Source: Thiotrichaceae bacterium
GTDB lineage: Bacteria; Pseudomonadota; Gammaproteobacteria; Thiotrichales; Thiotrichaceae
Assembly (NCBI GenBank): GCA_026989145.1
Contig: JALSJU010000065.1
Coordinates: 1-61,413 of the forward strand
Reading direction: 5' to 3'
Length of the DNA stretch: 61,413 nt
The notes under the pieces are model-generated. The model did no database searches. It was not told the DNA's origin and saw nothing but the letters and a program-made list of their open reading frames with translations. Made by a program: the position numbers and the translations under genes. This document shows, one piece after another, positions 7,258-14,724 of the stretch. The first letter of the stretch is position 1, and every line of letters starts with the position of its first letter.

Positions 7258-9588
7258 TTATTTTTCTATATTTCTACGACGCTGAGGCATAACATTTTGC
7301 ATACGTTGTGGCATTGACTGTGCGCTCACGCCTTTTGCCGTAGGTCTTGTAGTGGCTTGTATCGCAGATGCCCTCTGTTGTTGTGCCATACGTATTTTTC
7401 TTGATTGCTGCTGAGCTAATTTAGCTTGCCTAATTTTTCTTTGATGCGCAAGTACCCGCTGCTTTTGCTCTTGAATAATAATTTGTTTTTTCTGTGCCTG
7501 GGTCATTTTTCTCACCAAACCGGAACGTAAGTTTGCAGGAAATTGTTTACCTCCACCTGGCAATAGTCCACGCTTACTAATTCGAGTTTCCTGCTGAGAG
7601 CGCCTGAGTTTATTGTATTTCTGGCGAGTATAACTATCGCCACTCAATACATCGCGCATAATTACAGGATGAATAAACACCATTAAATTTTGCTTATCTT
7701 TTGAAGTCGTAGTAGAACGAAAAGCACGCCCTACGATAGGTAAATCACCTAAGAAGGGCACCTTATTATGTTTATCTCGATAAACATCTTCAGTTAAACC
7801 ACCTAACACTAAAATCTGATCATCTTCAACCATTACACTAGTTTTAATGGAACGTTTCTTGGTGATTTTATCATCCGTTGATTGAGAGCCTTCTTCTAAA
7901 CTTGAGCTTTCTTGTTCTATATCTAAGCGGATGCTAGTTCCATCATTGATTTGTGGTTTAATTTTTAGTGTTAAGCCAATATCTTTACGATCAATTGTTT
8001 GAAAAGGATTTGAAGGGGTCGTGCTTCCACCTGTGCCTGTATAAGAACCTGTCACAAAAGGTACATTCTTACCCACCACAATTTCAGCCTCTTGGTTATC
8101 CATTGCAATCAAGGTTGGCGTGGATAAAATATTGGTAGCCGCATCACCTGCTAAGGCATTTAACAACACACCAAACATCGGTTTTTTATCTTTTCCAATA
8201 GCAAAACCCAACACACCACCGTTACTGCTTAACAGGCCAGCAGGATTTACTAAGCCACTTAAAATAGAAGGTCCTGCTGTTGAAAAGTTCGATGCGCCAA
8301 TTAACCCAGCGCTAGCACCTTTCGAACCTCCTACTGTACCTCCGGTGACTAATTGCAAACCTAAATTCTTGGATAGCCCTGAGGAAACCTCAGCAATAAT
8401 CGCTTCAACCAATACCTGGGCACGACGCACATCAAGCCGGCGGATAACTTTTTCCAAGTTCTTTTGGATATCTGGATCAGCGGTAATAATTAAAGAGTTC
8501 GTCGCAGGATCAGCTTGAATATCAATATTCGCTTTTTGCGTGCCAGCAGCCCCTTTTCTCGTCGGTTTTTTAGATTTTTGTGTTTTCGAAAATCCTGTTA
8601 GCACTTTTACCAAGTCTTCTGCTTTGGCATAGCGTAAATAAACCACTTTGGTTTTCTCAGCGATAGGCTGAGGTGTATCTAATTTTTTAATAATTTTTCG
8701 TACTTGTTGGCGAGATGATTTATCACCACTTAACAACAAACTATTGGTACGTTCATCTGCTGCCACCCTGTTTTTTGAAGATGCACCTTTGATGGAAGAT
8801 TTTTGTAAAATTTGAATCGTCTTAGCTAACTTTTGAGCCGATGCATAGCGCAGTGGAACAACCTCTAGCTCCTCATCATCCGCTCGATCCATTTTCCTAA
8901 TAATTTTAAGAAGCCGATCAATATTTGCCGCACGATCTGAAATAACGATGGTATTACTCGGACCATAAGCCTGTAATTGCCCGGTACTAGGCACTAAAGG
9001 ACGAAGGATTGGCACTAGCATTGCAGCTGGCACATGTTCAACTCGAATAACTCGGGTAATTAATTCATCGGCATTGCGTTTACGCTTAGGTTTTACTCTT
9101 CTCGCCTTGTTGTCTGTGCGAAGTAAATCTTGCGCAGCTTTATACAGCTCCCCAGAACCAATTTTCTTAGCATTGGATTCTCTTGCTTTTCTTGGATAAT
9201 ATTCATCATCACCCACTACTGGCACAGGTTGTTGCTTGGCTTGGTTAGACGGTACAATTTTGATTAAGTTAGCGCCCGAAGGTACTGCCGAAAAACCATG
9301 AACTTGCAAAATAGATAGAAAGGTTTCGTACAGCTCGTCCTTATCAACATCACTACTAGTAATAACTGTAACACGACCTTTAACACGCGGATCAACTACA
9401 AAACTTTTACCAGTAATACGAGACACTGTTTCGATTAAAGTGGGGATTTCAACATCACGTAAATTAATTTGTGCGGAGTCTTCGGCGAAAACAACAGTAT
9501 TCACTGACAAAGCAACACTACATAAACAAACAATTAACGACTTTCTGAACACATTCGGCACACTAAACAAACCCATTTTTACTCTCAT
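7258..9588 (-). CDS. gspD: Type II secretion secretin GspD
   Basis: GspD forms the outer-membrane channel of the type II system. A signal peptide ends near VVFAED. The N0 domain (INLRDVEIPTLIETVSRITG), N1-N3 repeats (VIRVEHVPAAMLVPILRPL; VVPLRYASAQKLAKTIQIL; VVYLRYAKAEDLVKVLTGF) and the secretin domain with VPFLGDLPIVGRAFR are all present. After the secretin domain comes an unusually long tail of roughly 100 residues rich in Arg, Gln and Lys, ending in RRRNIEK. ATG at 9588 was taken; an ATG four codons in is also possible. It is the first gene of the gspDEF operon, with a 228-base upstream gap that should hold the promoter. Confidence 0.95.
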   Translation of the reverse strand: MRVKMGLFSVPNVFRKSLIVCLCSVALSVNTVVFAEDSAQINLRDVEIPTLIETVSRITGKSFVVDPRVKGRVTVITSSDVDKDELYETFLSILQVHGFSAVPSGANLIKIVPSNQAKQQPVPVVGDDEYYPRKARESNAKKIGSGELYKAAQDLLRTDNKARRVKPKRKRNADELITRVIRVEHVPAAMLVPILRPLVPSTGQLQAYGPSNTIVISDRAANIDRLLKIIRKMDRADDEELEVVPLRYASAQKLAKTIQILQKSSIKGASSKNRVAADERTNSLLLSGDKSSRQQVRKIIKKLDTPQPIAEKTKVVYLRYAKAEDLVKVLTGFSKTQKSKKPTRKGAAGTQKANIDIQADPATNSLIITADPDIQKNLEKVIRRLDVRRAQVLVEAIIAEVSSGLSKNLGLQLVTGGTVGGSKGASAGLIGASNFSTAGPSILSGLVNPAGLLSSNGGVLGFAIGKDKKPMFGVLLNALAGDAATNILSTPTLIAMDNQEAEIVVGKNVPFVTGSYTGTGGSTTPSNPFQTIDRKDIGLTLKIKPQINDGTSIRLDIEQESSSLEEGSQSTDDKITKKRSIKTSVMVEDDQILVLGGLTEDVYRDKHNKVPFLGDLPIVGRAFRSTTTSKDKQNLMVFIHPVIMRDVLSGDSYTRQKYNKLRRSQQETRISKRGLLPGGGKQFPANLRSGLVRKMTQAQKKQIIIQEQKQRVLAHQRKIRQAKLAQQQSRKIRMAQQQRASAIQATTRPTAKGVSAQSMPQRMQNVMPQRRRNIEK

Positions 9589-9816
9589 TTTTAATTCTTA
9601 AGCGAAGCACTATCACTTATATTCTATAATTTGAACGACTAGCCCTAGACGATCAATTCAATACTAAAGCACGCACCTCAGCATGTTAAATTTTCCCATA
9701 TATCCGATCCATTATACCACCCATCCCTTTCTATATCCTTAATAATATTCGTTTTAAACAAGAAACCTTGAAAACTTATAACTTGAAAAATAATTTTTCG
9801 CTCATACCCTAAACAA

Positions 9817-10887
9817 ATGAATATTACTGCTGATGAAAACATTCCTTACGTCGAAGAGGCGTTTAACACCCTAGGGAAAGTCACTACCGTTAATGGCCGT
9901 ACTTTATCATCAGATAAATTACAGACCACAGATATTTTATTAGTTCGTTCAGTGACTCAAGTAAATCAAAAACTTTTGCAAGACACGCCTGTAAAATTTG
10001 TGGCATCAGCTACTGCAGGCTTTAACCATATTGATTTAAAATACCTAGAAAAAAACAAAATCGACTTTGCTCGCGCCCCAGGCAGTAATGCAATTTCTGC
10101 AGCCGAATATGTTATGGCTGGCATCAGCCTGTGGTCATTACAAAATAATAAAGATTTAAACTCCTTAAGCATCGGTATTATCGGGTGCGGTAATGTTGGT
10201 TCACGAGTTAAACAATTGTGTGAAGATAGCGGTATACACTGCGTTATTAACGACCCACCTCTAGAAGAAAAAAAACCTGCACAATACGACTACTCAAGCA
10301 TCGAAAAAGCTTTGGCCTCCGACATCGTTACGTTACATACACCCTTAACTTATGATGGGAATCACCCCAGCTACCGCTTGTTAAACAATAGACTGATTAG
10401 CATATTAAAATCAGGCACACTGTTTATCAATGCAGCGCGAGGCGAAGTTGTTGAAGAACCAGCATTACTGAAACGCATTAAATCCCATGATGACATCAGC
10501 TTAATTTTAGATGTCTGGGAAAATGAACCTAATATAGGCTTAGAGTTATTGCCTTATACACTCATAGGCACGCCACACATTGCAGGTTATAGCATTGACG
10601 GCAAGATTCGAGGCACCGAAATGATTTACAATGCGGTGTGTGATTTTTTAGGAGAAAAACCGCTATGGTCAGCACAACAAGTTGATTTTTCGAACAACCC
10701 AAGAACCGTGATAAAACTTTCTAGAAATCATGATAATCGCTCGACTCTTCTTAAAGCTTATAACATCTTACAGGACGATAATAATTTAAAAAGACTTCTA
10801 AAAAATAAGGCTTTGCAAGACGGGAAATATTTTGACTCCTTAAGAAAAAACTACCCAGCACGTCGAGAGTACAGTGATATTGAATAG
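9817..10887 (+). CDS. pdxB: Erythronate-4-phosphate dehydrogenase
   Basis: PdxB oxidises 4-phosphoerythronate, the second step of DXP-dependent pyridoxal phosphate synthesis. The protein starts MNITADENIPYVEEAF as in other PdxB proteins. It has the Rossmann motif GIIGCGNVGS (residues 120-129), the catalytic Arg in NAARGEVV, the Glu in DVWENEP and the His in TPHIAGYSIDGK. The length of 356 residues is close to the family norm (about 380). It is a single-gene unit divergent from gspD; their shared 228-base gap must contain both promoters. Confidence 0.95.
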   Translation: MNITADENIPYVEEAFNTLGKVTTVNGRTLSSDKLQTTDILLVRSVTQVNQKLLQDTPVKFVASATAGFNHIDLKYLEKNKIDFARAPGSNAISAAEYVMAGISLWSLQNNKDLNSLSIGIIGCGNVGSRVKQLCEDSGIHCVINDPPLEEKKPAQYDYSSIEKALASDIVTLHTPLTYDGNHPSYRLLNNRLISILKSGTLFINAARGEVVEEPALLKRIKSHDDISLILDVWENEPNIGLELLPYTLIGTPHIAGYSIDGKIRGTEMIYNAVCDFLGEKPLWSAQQVDFSNNPRTVIKLSRNHDNRSTLLKAYNILQDDNNLKRLLKNKALQDGKYFDSLRKNYPARREYSDIE

Positions 10888-10940
10888 CCAACTAAGGAGT
10901 TAACGAGAAGCTATTGCACGAAGCATGACGAATAAAAGCC

Positions 10941-12665
10941 TCAACCATTTTTATTTTCAGGTGGATTTCTTTGCCTAAACTTTCTCAACAACCAGCCTGC
11001 TGGCAACTCTTCACCTAATAAAACAGACTCAAGTAAATTAATATTTTTAACCAAGCGCATCATGTGCTGTCTCGCAGAATATGTTCCGCACATTAAAAAG
11101 CGATCATTTTCACGAATAATACGATTATATTCAGGCAAAAGCACATTGCCTTCACCACGGCGCAAAAATAAAGGTAAGGCGGCAATACACTCATTTTTAG
11201 CATCGCCTTTATTAAGCTGTTCACCATATAAAATATCTTCAACTAATACCTGCTGAGTCTCTATCATTTTATACAAGGCTGGAGTTTCATTCTCGTTGAC
11301 AGTTAACTCCCATAATTCGGGGATTTCATCATCAACCACCCCGACAATTCGACTCACTAACTCATTCGCTTTGTCATTATTAAACCGTGAAACAATGCGC
11401 AAAAAATCACCCAACATCGGAGTTCGAATGAACGCAAAAATAGTATTTGAAATGACATTTCCACGTTGCATTAGCATATCTAAATCAGCAGCTTGAAAAA
11501 GATGTGTATTTTTCTCTTCATTTTGTCTTGCCACCCGAAAAACATCGGGGTTTAACTCTTCAGCAGTCATTAAAATAGACAGATTATTGGCATCAACATC
11601 AGTCCCTGCAATGATTCCAACGGCATCCTTAATTCCTGACTTCGTTAAGGTGTTCGCCTCTGTTGGACGACCAATAACAGAGCCTGAAGGCAAGTCCCTT
11701 ACCTTACGATTAGGCTCAATCACACGTAGTGGCACGCCTTCATCATCAAGGTGTTCATACAATGAGCGTCCAAAACGTCCAAAACCACATATAATCCACA
11801 TGCCTTGTTTTGCCTCTGGAGGCTCACAAATCTTTTGCCCTGATACACCTGTCATCCAATCATACAAACAAAACAAGCTTGGTGAACGCAATGCTAACGC
11901 TAAACGCGATGAGAATGTTTCAAAGGGGTTTATCACTTCATTAGCACCAAAAGAAAGGATATTAGCCTCAGCCTCTGGTGTTTCTGCGCGAGCAATTAGC
12001 CGTAAATCTGGGTTTAACAATTGCGCCACAATGGCTACTGTTAGATTAACCGAGTCTTCATTCGCTAAGGTTACAATACCTTTACACCAAGGGTGCTTGA
12101 TACCTGCCATTTCCAAAACTTCTGACTGAGAACCATCGGCACACAGACTTAACGGCGGCATTTTAAAGTCATCCGCTTCGAGATCATTAATCCGCTCTTC
12201 GTCGGGATCAATAACCACCGATAAAATATTTTCTTGCGATAACGAATGCGTTAATTGTGAGCCTGTATCACCATAACCACATATAATATAAAACGGCTCA
12301 CGAATACTTTTGACTCGTCTTAAAAAACTACTTTTTTGCATTTGTTGGCGAAATACACGATCTTGAAAAACTCCCAATAACATACCAATCCCATACAGCC
12401 ATGCAACCACAGTAGCGTACATAGTAATTAATGCCCAATACCGCTGTGCATCTGTAAAAGCATAAGGGATTTCGCCAAAACCAATGGTTGTTGCCATAAA
12501 ACTTACAAAATAAAACGCATGAAAAAATGACATTTTCCAAGGTTGACCTTGATCATCAACCCCAGGAATAAGCACAAAGCCCAATATTGAAACTGCATAA
12601 ACCATGATCAATACGATCAATGGTGAACGCAGCCGTCTAAATAGTATGTAAAAGAGATTTGACAT
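10941..12665 (-). CDS. Potassium channel with two TrkA-N/RCK domains
   Basis: The N-terminus has a two-helix pore unit: a hydrophobic segment at about 14-34, a pore loop with the filter-like TTIGFGE (residues 59-65), and a second helix at about 72-97. Two cytoplasmic RCK units follow, each with a nucleotide-binding glycine motif (IICGYGDTGSQL near 128 and IICGFGRFGRSL near 287). The filter lacks the canonical GYG and reads GFG, which is common in bacterial channels. The role expected is ligand-gated K+ flux. The next gene downstream in reading order is not coupled; the upstream gene (12693-13076) is a small membrane protein ending 27 bases before this start, so they are probably co-transcribed. 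Confidence 0.9.
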   Translation of the reverse strand: MSNLFYILFRRLRSPLIVLIMVYAVSILGFVLIPGVDDQGQPWKMSFFHAFYFVSFMATTIGFGEIPYAFTDAQRYWALITMYATVVAWLYGIGMLLGVFQDRVFRQQMQKSSFLRRVKSIREPFYIICGYGDTGSQLTHSLSQENILSVVIDPDEERINDLEADDFKMPPLSLCADGSQSEVLEMAGIKHPWCKGIVTLANEDSVNLTVAIVAQLLNPDLRLIARAETPEAEANILSFGANEVINPFETFSSRLALALRSPSLFCLYDWMTGVSGQKICEPPEAKQGMWIICGFGRFGRSLYEHLDDEGVPLRVIEPNRKVRDLPSGSVIGRPTEANTLTKSGIKDAVGIIAGTDVDANNLSILMTAEELNPDVFRVARQNEEKNTHLFQAADLDMLMQRGNVISNTIFAFIRTPMLGDFLRIVSRFNNDKANELVSRIVGVVDDEIPELWELTVNENETPALYKMIETQQVLVEDILYGEQLNKGDAKNECIAALPLFLRRGEGNVLLPEYNRIIRENDRFLMCGTYSARQHMMRLVKNINLLESVLLGEELPAGWLLRKFRQRNPPENKNG

Positions 12666-12692
12666 TGTTATGAAATACTAAGCGATGTTCCC

Positions 12693-13076
12693 CTATCGCC
12701 GTACTGATATAGTCTCAGAAACCAACAAAACCACCGAAATGATATTTGCCAACAATGCGCCGCCTGATAAAGATACGACGGTTGATAAAGCGTCACCACC
12801 AAGTGTTTGACCAGCAATATGTTCTGTCATACCCCAAACGATGGCAGCAGCAATAAGTTGAAAATCTGCAACAATACTAGTTGCCAAAAAAACCGCACCG
12901 AGGTGCGAGCGATCACCCACTTTAAGTACCGTTGAAATTAAGCTCACCACAATAGCAGCATAAAGTTCATAAATATTATGATGACTTGCGTTATCCATCC
13001 CGCCAAGAAAAAAGCCAAAATTGAGGGTTAAGGCCAGTACGATAAAAAAGGCAAAAATTACTTTTTCTGAATTCAT
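12693..13076 (-). CDS. Small integral membrane protein, DUF6394-like
   Basis: The 127-residue protein is four hydrophobic helices with short loops; the loop after helix 1 reads GGMDNASHHNIYELYAA and the second loop KVGDRSHLGAV. It resembles the uncharacterised DUF6394 family that is often found beside RCK potassium channels. No enzymatic motif is visible. It lies immediately upstream of the channel gene and downstream of dcd, with 25-27 base gaps, so a joint transcript is likely. A channel accessory role is an inference from context only. Confidence 0.75.
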   Translation of the reverse strand: MNSEKVIFAFFIVLALTLNFGFFLGGMDNASHHNIYELYAAIVVSLISTVLKVGDRSHLGAVFLATSIVADFQLIAAAIVWGMTEHIAGQTLGGDALSTVVSLSGGALLANIISVVLLVSETISVRR

Positions 13077-13101
13077 AGTGAGTCCATTAATTTGAGTTTA
13101 A

Positions 13102-13668
13102 TTATGTAGAGGGCAAGGTTACACCACGCTGACCTTGATACTTTCCGCCACGATCTTTATACGAGGTATCACACACTTCATCCGATTCAAAAAAGAGCAT
13201 CTGCGCTATACCTTCATTGGCATAAATTTTTGCCGGCAACGGCGTGGTATTGGAAAACTCTAAGGTCACATGCCCTTCCCATTCTGGCTCTAGCGGCGTA
13301 ACGTTAACGATAATACCACAGCGAGCATAGGTTGATTTACCCAAGCAAATGGTTAGTACGCTGCGAGGAATACGAAAATATTCAACGGTGCGCGCTAAAG
13401 CAAATGAATTGGGCGGAATAATACAAACATCCGATTGAATATCAACAAAGCTGTCTTCATCAAACGACTTAGGGTCAACGATAGCAGAGTTAATATTGGT
13501 GAATATTTTAAATTCATCGGCACAGCGCACATCGTAGCCATAGCTTGATGTACCGTATGAAACAATCCGGTTGCCCTCTTCCTCACGCACTTGACCCGCT
13601 TCAAATGGCTCGATCATACCCTGCTCTTGCGCCATTCGGCGTATCCACTTATCTGACTTAATACTCAT
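13102..13668 (-). CDS. dcd: dCTP deaminase
   Basis: Dcd converts dCTP to dUTP, the main source of dUMP for thymidylate synthesis in gammaproteobacteria. The protein begins [14 protein letters not shown] and contains the catalytic region [19 protein letters not shown] with the Glu in [14 protein letters not shown]. It ends with the nucleotide-binding [16 protein letters not shown]. The length of 188 residues matches the monofunctional enzyme. Confidence 0.96.
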   Translation of the reverse strand: MSIKSDKWIRRMAQEQGMIEPFEAGQVREEEGNRIVSYGTSSYGYDVRCADEFKIFTNINSAIVDPKSFDEDSFVDIQSDVCIIPPNSFALARTVEYFRIPRSVLTICLGKSTYARCGIIVNVTPLEPEWEGHVTLEFSNTTPLPAKIYANEGIAQMLFFESDEVCDTSYKDRGGKYQGQRGVTLPST

Positions 13669-13703
13669 GCTGACCTACTTTACCCATAAACCTATATTAA
13701 AAA

Positions 13704-14150
13704 TTAACGAATTGCTGTTTTACCGGCACGTTGAAAGGGAATATTAAACCACGGTAAATGCACCGAGCCATCTAAGGAATAATCCAGCTCGCGACTGCGC
13801 AATAAACCAGGAATCATGTTTAGCATATTGCTAAAACTCAAGGTTATAGGTACTGCTACTTTTTGTGTTTCACCTGATTTAATCGTCACTTTATGTTCTT
13901 TATCTCCTTTAGCAACCTGCACACCGTTTAAACTCAAACCATAGTCAAAACCTGCCAACGGAATCGGGAATTTATTCGGGTTTTGAATATTTAAAATGAT
14001 AGTTGCTGAGCCACCACTTAAATTTAAACTACCCATTTCTAACTTATGCACCTGCACTTTTGGCGGCTCAACCAAACCTTTAATGCCCGCCGATGAACAG
14101 GCACTTAACAATGAAACAATAAAAGCTAACATGATGAGTATTTTACGCAT
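13704..14150 (-). CDS. LEA type 2 / WHy-domain lipoprotein
   Basis: A lipoprotein signal with the lipobox LLSACS (Cys18) precedes a single LEA-2 (WHy) domain: LEMGSLNLSGGSATIILNIQ, NPNKFPIPLAGFDYGLSLNG, then GETQKVAVPITLSF. The family includes desiccation-related plant proteins and bacterial periplasmic lipoproteins whose molecular role is unclear. The protein is 148 residues and should be anchored to a membrane facing the periplasm. It is separated by 35 bases from dcd and about 100 from the HIT gene. Confidence 0.85.
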   Translation of the reverse strand: MRKILIMLAFIVSLLSACSSAGIKGLVEPPKVQVHKLEMGSLNLSGGSATIILNIQNPNKFPIPLAGFDYGLSLNGVQVAKGDKEHKVTIKSGETQKVAVPITLSFSNMLNMIPGLLRSRELDYSLDGSVHLPWFNIPFQRAGKTAIR

Positions 14151-14252
14151 TTGAATTCTCCCTTATCAATTTTAATGCAGTTTAAATCAAAACGCCGGTG
14201 ATTGCACTTTGCTTGATTTATTTGATTATTGGTTGTTGAGAAAGAACCCTAA

Positions 14253-14597
14253 TTAGCCTGGTGGCCAACTCAAATCGCGCCCTGCTAATAGATGCAAATG
14301 AACATGAAACACCGTTTGCCCCGCCGCTTCACCGCAGTTCATTACCGTACGATAGCCTTCTTCGGCAAAGCCTTGTTGTTTAGCGATATTTTTTGCAGCA
14401 ACAAACAAGCGCCCCATAGTTTTAGCATCACCATCTTGCACATCGTTGATCATCGCAATATGTTGCTTAGGGATAATTAAATAATGGTGAGGTGCAACGG
14501 CATTAATATCTTTGAAAGCATAAACAGTATCATCTTCGTACACTTTATCCGATGGGATATCACCCTTAATAATTTTACAAAACAAACAGTCTGTCAT
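14253..14597 (-). CDS. hinT: HIT-family purine nucleoside phosphoramidase (HinT)
   Basis: This is a histidine-triad hydrolase: HVHLH (residues 98-102) is the catalytic triad, and the N-terminal CLFCKIIKGDIPSDKVYED is typical of HinT. Family members hydrolyse AMP-lysine and related phosphoramidates in the cytoplasm. The length of 114 residues is normal. The gene is apparently monocistronic. Confidence 0.93.
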   Translation of the reverse strand: MTDCLFCKIIKGDIPSDKVYEDDTVYAFKDINAVAPHHYLIIPKQHIAMINDVQDGDAKTMGRLFVAAKNIAKQQGFAEEGYRTVMNCGEAAGQTVFHVHLHLLAGRDLSWPPG

Positions 14598-14724
14598 TTC
14601 ATCACCTTTGTGGTTTTCAGTCTTAACCCTATACTATTTCATAAGCAAAGAAACCGCCAATAAAACAAAGATTTATAAAATGCTTTAATATAGAATTAAA
14701 TTTTTGATATTATGAGAATATTCT

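Noticed and set aside
8120-8518. 132-residue plus-strand frame inside gspD
   Set aside because: Low-complexity Pro/Ala composition mirroring secretin codons; no ribosome site or family.
11587-12129. 180-residue plus-strand frame inside the potassium channel gene
   Set aside because: It overlaps well-conserved RCK sequence on the other strand and has no recognisable domain.
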